A stretch of 64,000 nucleotides of DNA from Brachybacterium endophyticum (GTDB lineage: Bacteria > Actinomycetota > Actinomycetes > Actinomycetales > Dermabacteraceae), in NCBI RefSeq assembly GCF_003130585.1, contig NZ_QFKX01000004.1, positions 1 through 64,000 on the forward strand, given 5' to 3'. Positions 45,133-54,467 of this stretch are shown piece by piece (the stretch's first letter is position 1; each line of letters begins with the position of its first letter). Below the pieces are notes generated by a model. That model did not search any database, had not been told where the DNA came from, and saw only the letters and a list, made by a program, of their open reading frames with translations. The translations under genes were made by a program, and so were the position numbers.

Positions 45133-46527
45133 ATGGAGCGCCGCATCGGCGGACTGGAGACCGAGTTCGGACTCGTGTGCGTGCGCGGGGACGGCACCCG
45201 CGCCCTCGAGCCCGAGGCAGCCGCGCGGGAGCTGTTCAAGCCGGTCGTGGCCAAGGGCCGTTCCTCGAACGTGTTCCTGCGCAATGCCGCCCGGCTGTAC
45301 CTCGACGTCGGCTCCCACCCGGAGTACGCGACGGCCGAGTGCGACGACTGGTGGGAGCTGGTCGCCCAGGACCGTGCCGGCGAGCGTCTGCTGGCCGAAC
45401 TGATGGCCCAGGCCAACGCGCGCTTCGCCGAGCGCGGGGAGGACGCCCGCATCCACCTGCTCAAGAACAACGTGGACCACGAGGGCAATGCCTTCGGCAG
45501 CCACGAGAACTACCTCGTGGACCGACGCGGGGAGTTCACCCGGCTGCCGCGGATCCTGCTGCCCTTCCTGGTCACCCGCCAGATCGTCACCGGTGCGGGC
45601 GGCGTCGTGACCGAGGCCGACGGCACCTCCCGCTTCGTCTTCTCCCGCCGCAGCGACCACATGTTCGAGGCGGTCTCCTCGGCGACGACGCGCACACGCC
45701 CCCTGATCAACACCCGGGACGAGCCGCACGGCGATCCGAACCGCTTCCGGCGTCTGCACGTCATCGTGGGCGACTCGACGATGTCGGAGGTCTCCACCTG
45801 GCTGCGGTTCGCGACCACCGACCTGGTGCTGCGCCTGATCGAGTCCGGTCGAGCCGCCGACGTCCCCGAGCTCGAGGACACCATCAGCTCTATCCGCGCC
45901 GTCTCTCGCGACCTCAGCGGGATCGAGCCGCTGCCCCTGGAAGGTGGGCGGACCGCGAGCGCGCTCCAGGTCCAGCAGCGCTACCTCGACCTCGTCGCGC
46001 CGCTCGCGCGCCCCGAGGAGCACGAGGTCCTCGAGACCTGGCAGCGGGCCCTGGACGCGGTGCTCACCGGGGATCGCAGCTGGGCCTCGCGCACTCTGGA
46101 CTGGGCGATCAAGGAGAAGATGGTCGGGCAGGTCGCGCAGCGGCACGCCCTCGACCTCGGTGACCCGCGCATCGAACGCCTCGACCTCGCCTACCACGAC
46201 ATCGATCCCGCCCAGGGCCTGCACGCCTCGCTGCAGCGTCGGGGCCTGGCGCCGCGCGTCCTCGCGGACGCCGACGTCGAGGCCGCGAGGACCACGGCGC
46301 CCACGAGCACCCGCGCGCACCTGCGGGGGCGCTTCATCGCCGCCGCGGAGGACGCCGGGGTCGACCACGTGGCGGACTGGACCACGATGCGGCTCGTGCG
46401 CCAGGGCGCCATGCCCGTCAGTGTCATGGACCCCTTCGCGACCACGTCGTCCCAGGTCGACGCCCTGATCGAGAGGGTCCGCGCCGAAGGCGGGGGACAG
46501 GGCACGAACGCCGCACATCCCGCCTGA
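45133..46527 (+). CDS. pafA: Pup ligase
   Basis: Forms the isopeptide bond between the C-terminal glutamate of deamidated Pup and substrate lysines, using ATP. It is a 464-residue homologue of Dop without the Dop loop: MERRIGGLETEFGLVCV (metal glutamates) leads into AARELFKPVV. LLKNNVDHEGNAFGSHENYL and NTRDEPHGDPNRFRRLHVI are shared with Dop, and the C-terminal domain has SVMDPFAT. The ATG at 45133 fits the family N-terminus exactly. It follows pup by four bases, so translation is likely coupled. Confidence 0.96.
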   Translation: MERRIGGLETEFGLVCVRGDGTRALEPEAAARELFKPVVAKGRSSNVFLRNAARLYLDVGSHPEYATAECDDWWELVAQDRAGERLLAELMAQANARFAERGEDARIHLLKNNVDHEGNAFGSHENYLVDRRGEFTRLPRILLPFLVTRQIVTGAGGVVTEADGTSRFVFSRRSDHMFEAVSSATTRTRPLINTRDEPHGDPNRFRRLHVIVGDSTMSEVSTWLRFATTDLVLRLIESGRAADVPELEDTISSIRAVSRDLSGIEPLPLEGGRTASALQVQQRYLDLVAPLARPEEHEVLETWQRALDAVLTGDRSWASRTLDWAIKEKMVGQVAQRHALDLGDPRIERLDLAYHDIDPAQGLHASLQRRGLAPRVLADADVEAARTTAPTSTRAHLRGRFIAAAEDAGVDHVADWTTMRLVRQGAMPVSVMDPFATTSSQVDALIERVRAEGGGQGTNAAHPA

Positions 46528-46578
46528 GACGTTCGCGGGCGGGGCGCCGGCGTCCAGACGTGCCCCATCTGAACCCCG

Positions 46579-46584
46579 TACCCT
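46579..46584 (+). promoter_or_regulatory. -10 box of the FKBP lipoprotein gene
   Basis: TACCCT in the 102-base gap after pafA, with a leader of about 40 bases ending in the AAAGG ribosome site. Confidence 0.5.
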
Positions 46585-46629
46585 GGAGGGAGTGGGCCAT
46601 CTCGCCCTCCCGCTACGAAAGGCCACCTG

Positions 46630-47586
46630 GTGATCAGTCGCCGAAACCTGCTCAGCTCCGCGCTGGCGGCATCCGCCGCCATCGGCCTCGCCGCCTGCTC
46701 CGATGACGACTCGTCGTCGAAGGCCTCCGACGGCGGCGGCTCCGACAGCGCGAAGCCGGCGCTGGATGCCGTGACCATCAGCGAGGACCTCGGGAAGGCG
46801 CCGACGGTGAAGTTCACGGCGCCGCTGAACATCGAGGAGCCGGACGCGCGCACGATCGTCGCCGGCAAGGGCGATCAGATCTCGGAGGGCGACACCCTGA
46901 TCTGGCGCACGCTCTACGTCGACGCCAGCAGCGGCAAGACCAAGCAGTCCTGGTGGGACGGCGCCCCGGCCGGCAGCATCACGGTCACCTCCGACGACAT
47001 CGGCGCGAAGGCCAAGGACTTCCTGACCACCGCGACCGTGAAGTCCCGCGTCGCCCTCGCCGGCTGGCAGCAGGACTCCAAGGGCTCCATGGTCTCCCTC
47101 GTCCAGGTCTCCGACATCGACCGGATCGTCTCCCCTCTGCGGGCGAAGGGGAAGCAGGAGAAGCCCTCCGGCGACCTCCCCGCCGTGAAGCTCGGCAAGG
47201 ACGGCGCCCCCTCGTTGTCCGGGAAGCCGGAGGGCGACCCGCCCTCGAAGACCACCGTCGAGATGCTGATCCGCGGCGGCGGCAGGAAGACGAAGAAGGG
47301 CGATCACCTGGTCATGCAGTACACCGGGTGGACGTGGGACGACGCCAAGCAGTTCGACTCCTCGTGGGAGCGCGGCACGCCCTTCGGGTTCACCCAGGGC
47401 CAGGGCGACGTGATCAAGGGCTGGGACGAGCACCTCACGGATCTGCCCGTCGGCAGCCAGGTGATGCTCGTGATCCCGCCGAAGGACGCCTACGGCACGG
47501 ACGAGAAGAGCGGCGGCGAGCTCGCGGGCAAGACCCTCGTGTTCGTCGTCGACGTCCTGGACGCCGCGTCGCCGAAGGGCTCCTGA
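46630..47586 (+). CDS. Tat-exported FKBP-type peptidyl-prolyl isomerase lipoprotein
   Basis: A 318-residue cell-surface foldase. The N-terminus ISRRNLLSSALAASAAIG followed by LAAC combines a twin-arginine motif with a lipobox, so it should leave by the Tat pathway and be lipidated. Residues about 40-195 look like a degenerate first FKBP-like domain. The C-terminal domain (about 205-318) is clear FKBP: HLVMQYTGWTWD, FDSSWERGTPFGFTQGQG, VIKGWDEHL and GSQVMLVIPPKDAYG. It starts with GTG. Its position after pafA is common in Micrococcales. Confidence 0.88.
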   Translation: MISRRNLLSSALAASAAIGLAACSDDDSSSKASDGGGSDSAKPALDAVTISEDLGKAPTVKFTAPLNIEEPDARTIVAGKGDQISEGDTLIWRTLYVDASSGKTKQSWWDGAPAGSITVTSDDIGAKAKDFLTTATVKSRVALAGWQQDSKGSMVSLVQVSDIDRIVSPLRAKGKQEKPSGDLPAVKLGKDGAPSLSGKPEGDPPSKTTVEMLIRGGGRKTKKGDHLVMQYTGWTWDDAKQFDSSWERGTPFGFTQGQGDVIKGWDEHLTDLPVGSQVMLVIPPKDAYGTDEKSGGELAGKTLVFVVDVLDAASPKGS

Positions 47587-47633
47587 CGGCCCGCCGTCCA
47601 CCAGAACACCCATCCCCACCCCCAGGAGGACCC

Positions 47634-48014
47634 ATGGACCGCAGCAAGCCCGAGATCGAGTTCCCCGGCACCGAGACGCCCACCGAGCTGACCTCGCACG
47701 ACGAGATCGTCGGCGACGGCGCCGAGGCGAAGGCGGGGGACGTCGTCGACGTCCACTACGTGGGCGTCGCCCATTCCTCCGGCGAGGAGTTCGACGCCTC
47801 CTGGAACCGCGGCGAGCCCCTGCGCTTCCAGCTCGGCGTCGGCCAGGTGATCAGCGGCTGGGACCAGGGCGTGCAGGGCATGCGGGTCGGTGGTCGTCGT
47901 CGCCTCGAGATCCCCGCCTCGCTCGCCTACGGCGACCGCGGAGCCCCGCCGGTGATTGCGCCCGGTGAGGCGCTGATCTTCGTGTGCGACCTGGTGGCGG
48001 TCCATTCCCGCTGA
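47634..48014 (+). CDS. Cytosolic FKBP-type peptidyl-prolyl isomerase
   Basis: A 126-residue single-domain FKBP without signal peptide. VVDVHYVGVAHSSGEEFDAS, RFQLGVGQVISGWDQGVQGM and GGRRRLEIPASLAYGDRGA cover the whole FK506-binding fold; the WDQ tryptophan and Tyr/Asp of the active pocket are present. AGGAGG precedes the ATG. It lies 47 bases after the lipoprotein FKBP and may be co-transcribed, giving a pair acting inside and outside the membrane. Confidence 0.92.
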   Translation: MDRSKPEIEFPGTETPTELTSHDEIVGDGAEAKAGDVVDVHYVGVAHSSGEEFDASWNRGEPLRFQLGVGQVISGWDQGVQGMRVGGRRRLEIPASLAYGDRGAPPVIAPGEALIFVCDLVAVHSR

Positions 48015-48035
48015 GCCGCCGATGACGCCCGCGAG

Positions 48036-50246
48036 ATGAGCAGCGCACAGGAGGGGCTCTTCGAGGCCCCCGCTCCCGCCTCCGGATCCGCTCCCGCCCC
48101 GCGCGACAGCACGGGGGAGGGGGCGGATCCGTCGTCGCGCCCGGCGACGCGTCCCCGCACGACCGCGGGGTTCGCCGTCGCCGACGAGCTGCCCGTGGCC
48201 TCCGTCCGGCTGATCGGCACCCTTCCGCACCTCGACCGCCCCTTCGACTACGCCGTTCCCGCGGAACTCGCCGCCGCCGGTCCCGGCATGCGCGTGAAGG
48301 TCCGCTTCTCGGGACGGGAGCACGACGGCATCGTCCTGGAGCGCCGCGAGCACGCCTCGACCGACCGGCCGCTCGCGCCCCTGGCCCGGCTGGTCTCCAC
48401 CGACGTGGTCATCTCCCCGGCGATGCTGCGGGTGTGCGGCGAGATCGCCGAGCGCTGCGCAGGGAGCGTCGGCGACGTGCTGCGCCTGGCGATCCCGCCG
48501 CGTCACGCGCGGGCGGAGAAGGCGGACCGCGCCGCCGCCGAGAAGCAGCAGGCCGTGGAGGAGTCCGGGAGCAGCGACCTCGACGCGGACGTCGCACCCG
48601 ACCCCGCGCCCGACTCCGCACCCGAGTCCGATCCGGACGGTGATCCGGAGGCCGGCCCCGACGCTGAGGCCGATGCCGAGTCCACCGTCGACGGCCTGCT
48701 CGCCGCCTATGCAGGGCTGCCGGCGCTGCTCTCCCGTGCCGGGGAACCCGAGGGCCCCGTCCCGCGGGCGGGGATCGTCCTCGAGCCCGCCCACTCCTGG
48801 GACGAGCTCACCGCACAGGCCGTCGCCGCGCTGCCGGAGGGCGCCGGAGCCCTCGTGATCGCCCCCGACCAGCGCGACGTCCAGCGCCTCTCGCGCTGCC
48901 TCGGGGCCCATGGCATCGAGCACGAGGTGCTCGCGAGCGCCGACGGCCCCGAGAAGCGCTACCGCGCCTTCCGACGGATACTGCGCGGCGCGTCCCGCGT
49001 GGTGATCGGCAACCGCTCGGCCGCCTTCGCCCCGGTGCGCGACCTCGCGCTGGCCATCTGCCTGGACCCGGCCGACGACCTGCTCGTCGAACCCCGCGCC
49101 CCGTACCCGCACCTGCGGACGATCCTGCAGTGCCGCTCCGCCGAGGAGCGCGCCGCCCTGCTGCTGGTGAGCCGTTCGCTGGACCCCCAGACCGATGCCC
49201 TTGCCGAGAGCGGGTACCTGCATCTGCTGCCGCCCGCACCGGCACCGCTGACCACGCTGCGCCCGCACATCGAGGCCATGGACGAGTACCTGCGGGAGCG
49301 GGAAGGTCCCAGCGGGCGCTCGCGGATCCCGCAGCAGGCGATGCGGGTGCTGCGCGAGGGGATCGAGCGCGGCCCCGTCCTCGTGCAGGTCCCGCGCAGC
49401 GGGTACGTCCCGGCGGTCGCGTGCACCTTCTGCGGGACCCGCTGCCGCTGTCCGCAGTGCTCCGCGCCGCTCGTGCTGCGCGGACGCGGCGGAGGGCTGC
49501 ACTGCGTGGTGTGCGGCAGGCGGGAGGACGCCTACCGCTGCCCCGAGTGCTCGCGCACACAGGTGCGCGCCCTGGTGATCGGGTCCGCCCGCACCGCCGA
49601 GGAGCTCCGGCGCGCCTTCCCCTCCGCGCCCTTCCGCGTGGCCGGGGGTGCGCAGGGGCCGGTCCCGGACGACGACGTGCCCGACGGCGCGATCGTGGTC
49701 GCGACCCCGGGCGCCGAGCCCGCGCCGGGATCGCGCTACGCCGCCGCGCTCCTGCTCGATGCCGACGCGATGCTCGCCCGCGCCGCCTTCGACGCCGACG
49801 TCGAGGCCGTGCGGCGGTGGTCCAACGCGATCGCCCTGGTGAGGCCCCAGGCCGAGGGCGGCAGGGTTCTCGTCGTCGGCACGGCGACGCTGCCGGCCAT
49901 CCGCGACCTCGTCGCCCACCGCTCGCGGGTGTTCATCGACCGGGTGCTCACCGACCGGCAGTCTCTCGACCTCCCGCCGCTGACCAAGGTCGCCGAGGTG
50001 GTGGGGGACAGGACCGCCGTGCGCTCCTTCCTCGAGGGCACCGACCTGCCCGACGGGACCGAGGTCTTCGGCCCGCTCGACGTCGCCGACGAGGAGGACC
50101 GCATCCGCTCCCGGGCCGTACTGCGCCTGCCCGTCACCCGCTCACGAGAACTGGCCGCTGCGCTGCGGGCCGGGGTGGCCGCGCGCAGCGCCCACAAGAA
50201 TCCCGGCAGCCTCCGCGTGCGCCTGGATCCCCCCGACGTCTTCTGA
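48036..50246 (+). CDS. priA: PriA-like primosomal protein with inactive helicase motifs
   Basis: A 736-residue PriA homologue for replication restart. The 3' DNA-binding domain is at the start (VRLIGTLPHLDRPFDYAVP). The zinc-binding region (about 463-510) has CTFCGTRCRCPQCSAP and CVVCGRREDAYRCPEC, eight cysteines in four CxxC pairs. Where Walker A should be, the text is LEPAHSWDELTAQA, with no GxGKT, and no DEAH box is visible. It is therefore probably not a helicase, as noted for other actinobacterial PriA proteins. An acidic Asp/Pro insert lies at about residues 180-225. Confidence 0.9.
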   Translation: MSSAQEGLFEAPAPASGSAPAPRDSTGEGADPSSRPATRPRTTAGFAVADELPVASVRLIGTLPHLDRPFDYAVPAELAAAGPGMRVKVRFSGREHDGIVLERREHASTDRPLAPLARLVSTDVVISPAMLRVCGEIAERCAGSVGDVLRLAIPPRHARAEKADRAAAEKQQAVEESGSSDLDADVAPDPAPDSAPESDPDGDPEAGPDAEADAESTVDGLLAAYAGLPALLSRAGEPEGPVPRAGIVLEPAHSWDELTAQAVAALPEGAGALVIAPDQRDVQRLSRCLGAHGIEHEVLASADGPEKRYRAFRRILRGASRVVIGNRSAAFAPVRDLALAICLDPADDLLVEPRAPYPHLRTILQCRSAEERAALLLVSRSLDPQTDALAESGYLHLLPPAPAPLTTLRPHIEAMDEYLREREGPSGRSRIPQQAMRVLREGIERGPVLVQVPRSGYVPAVACTFCGTRCRCPQCSAPLVLRGRGGGLHCVVCGRREDAYRCPECSRTQVRALVIGSARTAEELRRAFPSAPFRVAGGAQGPVPDDDVPDGAIVVATPGAEPAPGSRYAAALLLDADAMLARAAFDADVEAVRRWSNAIALVRPQAEGGRVLVVGTATLPAIRDLVAHRSRVFIDRVLTDRQSLDLPPLTKVAEVVGDRTAVRSFLEGTDLPDGTEVFGPLDVADEEDRIRSRAVLRLPVTRSRELAAALRAGVAARSAHKNPGSLRVRLDPPDVF

Positions 50247-50271
50247 CCCCGACCCCGGCGCCGCGCGCCCG

Positions 50272-50277
50272 TAGAAT
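50272..50277 (+). promoter_or_regulatory. Leaderless -10 box of fmt
   Basis: TAGAAT, eight bases before the fmt ATG, the closest match to the -10 consensus among the leaderless genes here. Confidence 0.55.
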
Positions 50278-50285
50278 GGCTGATC

Positions 50286-51266
50286 ATGCGCATCCTCTTC
50301 GCCGGCACCCCCGAGGTGGCCGTTCCCTCGCTCCGCGCCCTGCTGGACTCCTCCCACGAGGTCGTCGCCGTGCTCACCCGTCCCGACGCGCCGTCGGGCC
50401 GCGGGCGCACGCTGCGTCCCAGCCCCGTGCGTGAGCTCGCCGAGCAGGCCGGCATCGAGGTGCTCACCCCGAAGGGTCTGCGCGGGGAGGACGTCCAGGA
50501 CCGTCTGCGCGGGCTCGAGCTCGATGCCGCGGCAGTGGTCGCCTACGGCAGCATCGTCCCCCCGGCGGCGCTGGCGATCCCCGCCCAAGGGTGGGTGAAC
50601 CTGCACTTCTCGCTGCTGCCCGCGTGGCGCGGTGCCGCCCCCGCCCAGCGCGCCGTCCTCGCCGGCCAGGAATGCACCGGCATGACCACCTTCCTGCTCG
50701 AGGAGGGGATGGACACCGGACCGATCCTCGCGACGCAGGAGGTCGCGATCGATCCCTTCGATACCGCGGGCACGCTGCTGTCGCGCATGGCCGAGGACGG
50801 CGCACCGCTGCTGGTGCGCACCTTCGACGACCTCGCGGCGGGGCGGGCACGGCCCCGCGTCCAGGACGAGGACGGTGCCACGCACGCCGCGAAGCTCACC
50901 CCGGCCGAGGCCGAGATCGACCTCGCACGTCCGGCTACGGAGGTCTCGGCGCACATCCGCGGGATGAGCCCCGCCCCGGGTGCCTGGACCACCTGGGAAG
51001 GAGCGCGGATGAAGGTGCTCGCCCTCGAGCCCGTGCACGCCGAGGGGCCGCCGCTCGCGCCCGGTCAGCTGCACGCCACACGGAAGCAGCTGCTGATGGG
51101 CACGGGCACCGGACCCCTCGCCCTGGCCGAGCTCGGTCCCGCCGGTCGGCGGCCGATGCGCGCGGCGGACTGGGCACGCGGCGCCGGGCTGTCCGAGGGC
51201 GCGGCCTTCGGCAGTGCCACGACGAACGACCACGGTGGCGAGCAGACGCAGGAGGAGGAGCGATGA
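50286..51266 (+). CDS. fmt: Methionyl-tRNA formyltransferase
   Basis: Formylates initiator Met-tRNA with 10-formyl-tetrahydrofolate. The 326 residues carry MRILFAGTPEVAVPSL, GWVNLHFSLLPAWRGAAP (catalytic Asn-His region and the SLLP motif), LEEGMDTGPIL (catalytic aspartate) and the C-terminal tRNA-binding barrel (about 205-310). Its stop overlaps the rsmB start by ATGA. The priA-fmt-rsmB-rpe order is typical for Actinobacteria. Confidence 0.96.
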   Translation: MRILFAGTPEVAVPSLRALLDSSHEVVAVLTRPDAPSGRGRTLRPSPVRELAEQAGIEVLTPKGLRGEDVQDRLRGLELDAAAVVAYGSIVPPAALAIPAQGWVNLHFSLLPAWRGAAPAQRAVLAGQECTGMTTFLLEEGMDTGPILATQEVAIDPFDTAGTLLSRMAEDGAPLLVRTFDDLAAGRARPRVQDEDGATHAAKLTPAEAEIDLARPATEVSAHIRGMSPAPGAWTTWEGARMKVLALEPVHAEGPPLAPGQLHATRKQLLMGTGTGPLALAELGPAGRRPMRAADWARGAGLSEGAAFGSATTNDHGGEQTQEEER

Positions 51267-52951
51267 GCCCGCAGCAGGGTCAGGGACACGGCCGGCGCGA
51301 CGAGAACGGACCGCGCGGAGGCGGCCGCCCGGGCGACCGGCGCGGCGGCGACCATCGAGGCGGCGACCATCGAGGCGGCGACCGGCGCGATGACCGCGGC
51401 GCACCCCGCCACGGCCGGGACGAGAAGGGACGCGAGCGCTCGGGCTCCCGCGGCCGCGGCGGCCCCCGCCGCGGCTGGTCCGAGAGCCGTCCGTCCGAAC
51501 GCCGCAGGTCCTCCACCTCCTCCCGCAGCGTCGCCTACGACTCGCTGCGCGCCGTGCACGAGGACGACGCCTACGCGAACCTCGTGCTGCCCCATCAGCT
51601 GCGCCGCTCCCGCCTGCACGGCCGGGACGCCGCCTTCGCGACCGAGCTGTTCTACGGGACCCTGCGCGCTCAGGGCCGGCTCGACGCGATCCTCGCTCTG
51701 TGCATCGACCGGCCGCTCGAGGACGTCGAGGACGCCGTGCGCGACGTGCTGCGTCTGGGCGCCTACCAGCTCCTGGACATGGAGGTCGCCCCGCATGCGG
51801 CCACCTCCGAGACGGTGGCGCTGGCCCGACAGACCGTCGGGGCCGGCGCCGCGAGCTTCGTCAACGCGGTGCTGCGACGGATCGGCGAGAAGGACCTCGA
51901 GGCCTGGGTCGCCGACGCGGCCCCCGCGCGCTCCGAGGACGAGGTGGGCCATCTAGCGATCACGCACTCGCACCCGGCGTGGGTGGTGCGGGCCCTGTCC
52001 GACTCGCTCGCCGGCCACGGACGCGATCGCAGCGAGATCGACGACCTGCTGGCCGCGCAGAACACCGCGCCCTCGGTCTCGCTGGTGATGCGGCCCGGGC
52101 TGACCGACGCCGACGAGCTCGCCGCCGCGGGCGCCGAGCCCGGTCGTCTGAGCATCTTCGCGGCCTCCTGGCCGGGCGGGGACCCCGGCACCGCCGCCCC
52201 GGTCGCCGAGGGCCGCGCCGCCGTCCAGGACGAGGGCTCCCAGCTGATGGCGCTCGCGCTCGGGATCGGGGCCGACGACGCCGTGCGGTCCGCCGACGCC
52301 CACTGGCTGGACCTCTGCTCGGGCCCCGGCGGGAAGACCGCCCTGCTCGCAGGCCTCGCCGTCGAGCACGACGCCGACCTGCTCGCCCTCGAGATCCAGC
52401 CCCACCGCGTGGATCTCGTCCGCCGCGCCGTCGGCACCCTCGTCGACGCGGGGGCCGAGGTCGAGGTGCGCGCGGGCGACGGCACCGAGATCGGCGGGAA
52501 GAGCCCGTCGAGCTTCTCGCGCGTGCTGGCCGACGTGCCCTGCACGGGCATGGGAGCGCTGCGGCGCCGCCCCGAGTCCCGCTGGCGTCGCAGCCCCGGC
52601 GACGTCGCGGCGCTGGGCCGTCTGCAGCGCGACCTGCTCGCCAGCGCCCTCGATGCCACCGAGCCCGGGGGAGTGGTCGCCTACGTGACCTGCTCCCCGC
52701 ACGTGGCCGAGACCCTGCTGGTCGTCCGCGACGTCCTGCGCAGGCGCGAGGACGTCGAGCAGCTCGACGCCCGCGACGCCGTGCGCGCCGGCCTCCGGGC
52801 CGATGCGGCCGACATCGACCTCGGCGCCGGCCCCAGCGTGCAGCTGTGGCCGCACGTGCACGGCACCGACGGCATGTTCATCGCCCTGCTGCGCCGCCTG
52901 CCCGAGGCCCACCCCGATCACGACGACCCGAGCGAAGGGACGCACCGGTGA
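51263..52951 (+). CDS. rsmB: 16S rRNA (cytosine-967-C5)-methyltransferase with RG-rich N-tail
   Basis: SAM-dependent methyltransferase (RsmB/Sun). The 562 residues start with about 90 residues of Arg, Gly and Asp/His (RGG-like). A NusB-like RNA-binding domain follows (about 92-225, [15 protein letters not shown] is near its start), then the catalytic domain. The latter has [14 protein letters not shown], the releasing cysteine in [15 protein letters not shown] (about residue 426) and the catalytic cysteine in [11 protein letters not shown] (about 476). The arginine-rich tail is unusually long and contains a 15-bp tandem repeat. It overlaps fmt and rpe. Confidence 0.92.
   Translation: MSPQQGQGHGRRDENGPRGGGRPGDRRGGDHRGGDHRGGDRRDDRGAPRHGRDEKGRERSGSRGRGGPRRGWSESRPSERRRSSTSSRSVAYDSLRAVHEDDAYANLVLPHQLRRSRLHGRDAAFATELFYGTLRAQGRLDAILALCIDRPLEDVEDAVRDVLRLGAYQLLDMEVAPHAATSETVALARQTVGAGAASFVNAVLRRIGEKDLEAWVADAAPARSEDEVGHLAITHSHPAWVVRALSDSLAGHGRDRSEIDDLLAAQNTAPSVSLVMRPGLTDADELAAAGAEPGRLSIFAASWPGGDPGTAAPVAEGRAAVQDEGSQLMALALGIGADDAVRSADAHWLDLCSGPGGKTALLAGLAVEHDADLLALEIQPHRVDLVRRAVGTLVDAGAEVEVRAGDGTEIGGKSPSSFSRVLADVPCTGMGALRRRPESRWRRSPGDVAALGRLQRDLLASALDATEPGGVVAYVTCSPHVAETLLVVRDVLRRREDVEQLDARDAVRAGLRADAADIDLGAGPSVQLWPHVHGTDGMFIALLRRLPEAHPDHDDPSEGTHR
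51346..51383 (+). repeat. 15-bp tandem repeat in rsmB
   Basis: CGGCGACCATCGAGG occurs twice in a row, followed by half of a third copy, encoding Gly-Gly-Asp-His-Arg units in the N-terminal RG-rich tail. Confidence 0.85.
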
Positions 52952-53631
52952 CCTATTCGACCGACGCGGAGTTCATCCACCCCAGCATCCTGAACGCCGA
53001 CTTCCTGGAGATCGGCAGCGAGCTCGACCGCATCTCCGCGGCCGACAGCGTCCACGTGGACATCATGGACGGCCACTTCGTCCCCAACCTCAGCTTCGGG
53101 GTCGACATGGTCTCGCAGATCGTGCGCCACGGGCCGATCCCGGTGGACGCCCACCTGATGATCGAGGACGCCGACCGCAACGCCCCCGCCTACGCGGAGG
53201 CCGGGGCCGACTCGGTGACCTTCCATCTCGAGGCCGCCAGCGCCCCGATCCGTCTGGCCCGTGAGCTGCGGGCCAAGAGCACGCGCGCCGGTGTGGCGCT
53301 GCGCCCGGCGACACCCGTCGACAGCCTGCTGGACGTGATCGGCGAGTTCGACATGCTGCTGATCATGACCGTCGAGCCGGGGTTCGGCGGTCAGAGCTTC
53401 CTCGAATCGATGCTCCCCAAGATCCGGCGCGCCCGGAAGGCCATCAGCGCATCGCACCTGGAGGTGTCGATCCAGGTGGACGGCGGCGTGAACCGCGAGA
53501 CCATCGAACGCTGCTCCGAGGCCGGGGCCAACGTGTTCGTCGCCGGCTCGGCGATCTACCGCGCGCAGGACGCCGCCGAGGAGATCGGGACGCTGCGCTC
53601 CCTGGCGTCCGGGCACGGCCACGGCAACTGA
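52948..53631 (+). CDS. rpe: Ribulose-phosphate 3-epimerase
   Basis: TIM-barrel, metal-dependent enzyme of the pentose phosphate pathway that interconverts ribulose 5-phosphate and xylulose 5-phosphate. The 227 residues show [33 protein letters not shown] (metal His and Asp), [22 protein letters not shown] and [14 protein letters not shown]. The GTG start overlaps the rsmB stop (GTGA). The first residues [10 protein letters not shown] are an ordinary N-terminal extension. Confidence 0.96.
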   Translation: MTYSTDAEFIHPSILNADFLEIGSELDRISAADSVHVDIMDGHFVPNLSFGVDMVSQIVRHGPIPVDAHLMIEDADRNAPAYAEAGADSVTFHLEAASAPIRLARELRAKSTRAGVALRPATPVDSLLDVIGEFDMLLIMTVEPGFGGQSFLESMLPKIRRARKAISASHLEVSIQVDGGVNRETIERCSEAGANVFVAGSAIYRAQDAAEEIGTLRSLASGHGHGN

Positions 53632-53658
53632 CCCCTCGCTGCGGGAGGAAGGAAGCTG

Positions 53659-54369
53659 ATGGGATTCGCGCACTGGCTCTTCGACGCCAGGATCGAGTTC
53701 TCCGGCGGGCAGTTCCTGCTCTGGCGGGAGGTGATCGGGAACGTCTTCGGCCTGCTGAGCGCCCTGGGCGGGATGCGGCGCAAGGTCTGGGCGTGGCCGA
53801 TCGGGATCCTCGGCAACCTGCTCCTGCTCACCGTCTTCCTGGGCACCGTCTTCGGGACGCCGAACCCCGTGGACCTGCTGGGGCAGGCGGGCCGCCAGGT
53901 CATGTTCATCGTCGCCAGCGTCTACGGCTGGTGGCGCTGGCGCGCGGCACGCGGCGACGGCGGCACCGCCGTGGCACCGCGGTGGGCGGGATGGCGCACC
54001 CGGATCCTGCTCGCGCTCGCCCTCGTGGGCGGCACCGCCGCCCTCACCCCGCTGTTCCGCGCGCTGGGCTCCTACGAGCCGGTCTGGGCCGACGCCTGGA
54101 TCTTCATGGGCAGCCTGCTGGCCACCTATGGCATGGCCAAGGGCTGGGTCGAGTTCTGGCTGATCTGGGTGGCGGTGGACATCGTCGGCGTCCCGCTGCT
54201 GTTCTCCGCGGGGTACTACGCGAGCGGGCTGATGTACGTCGTCTACGGCCTCTTCACCCTCACGGGCTTCTTCGTGTGGTGGCGGGTGCGTTCGCGCGCC
54301 GAGGGGTCGGTGACGGTCGAGACCGCTCACCTGGACCCGACCGTCGGCCGCGAGGACCGCGGTCGCTGA
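53659..54369 (+). CDS. pnuC: PnuC-family vitamin transporter
   Basis: A 236-residue membrane carrier of the PnuC family, which takes up nicotinamide riboside or, in some members, other vitamin nucleosides. Seven hydrophobic helices are evident. The family signatures are [12 protein letters not shown] and [15 protein letters not shown] in the first half, and a matching ANGMAKG-like repeat ([18 protein letters not shown]) in the second. I see no riboswitch in the 27-base gap after rpe; GGGAGGAAGG is the ribosome site. The exact substrate cannot be told from sequence alone. Confidence 0.85.
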   Translation: MGFAHWLFDARIEFSGGQFLLWREVIGNVFGLLSALGGMRRKVWAWPIGILGNLLLLTVFLGTVFGTPNPVDLLGQAGRQVMFIVASVYGWWRWRAARGDGGTAVAPRWAGWRTRILLALALVGGTAALTPLFRALGSYEPVWADAWIFMGSLLATYGMAKGWVEFWLIWVAVDIVGVPLLFSAGYYASGLMYVVYGLFTLTGFFVWWRVRSRAEGSVTVETAHLDPTVGREDRGR

Positions 54370-54455
54370 CCGGGCCCGTCGGGCACCGAGCTCACGCCGT
54401 CGCTCCGGGCGGGCCCCGGCCCCGGACCGCGGTCCGCAACCCTCCGCAGGACCGA

Positions 54456-54461
54456 TACCCT
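54456..54461 (+). promoter_or_regulatory. Leaderless -10 box of hisE-hisG
   Basis: TACCCT, six bases before the hisE GTG. Confidence 0.65.
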
Positions 54462-54467
54462 GGTGCC

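Noticed and set aside
43639-47619. A 1326-codon open frame on the minus strand across dop, pup and pafA, and similar long frames opposite glnE, alaS, mltG and rarA
   Set aside because: They lie exactly antisense to well-supported genes, have no recognisable motifs, and arise because high GC makes stop codons rare in the complementary frames.
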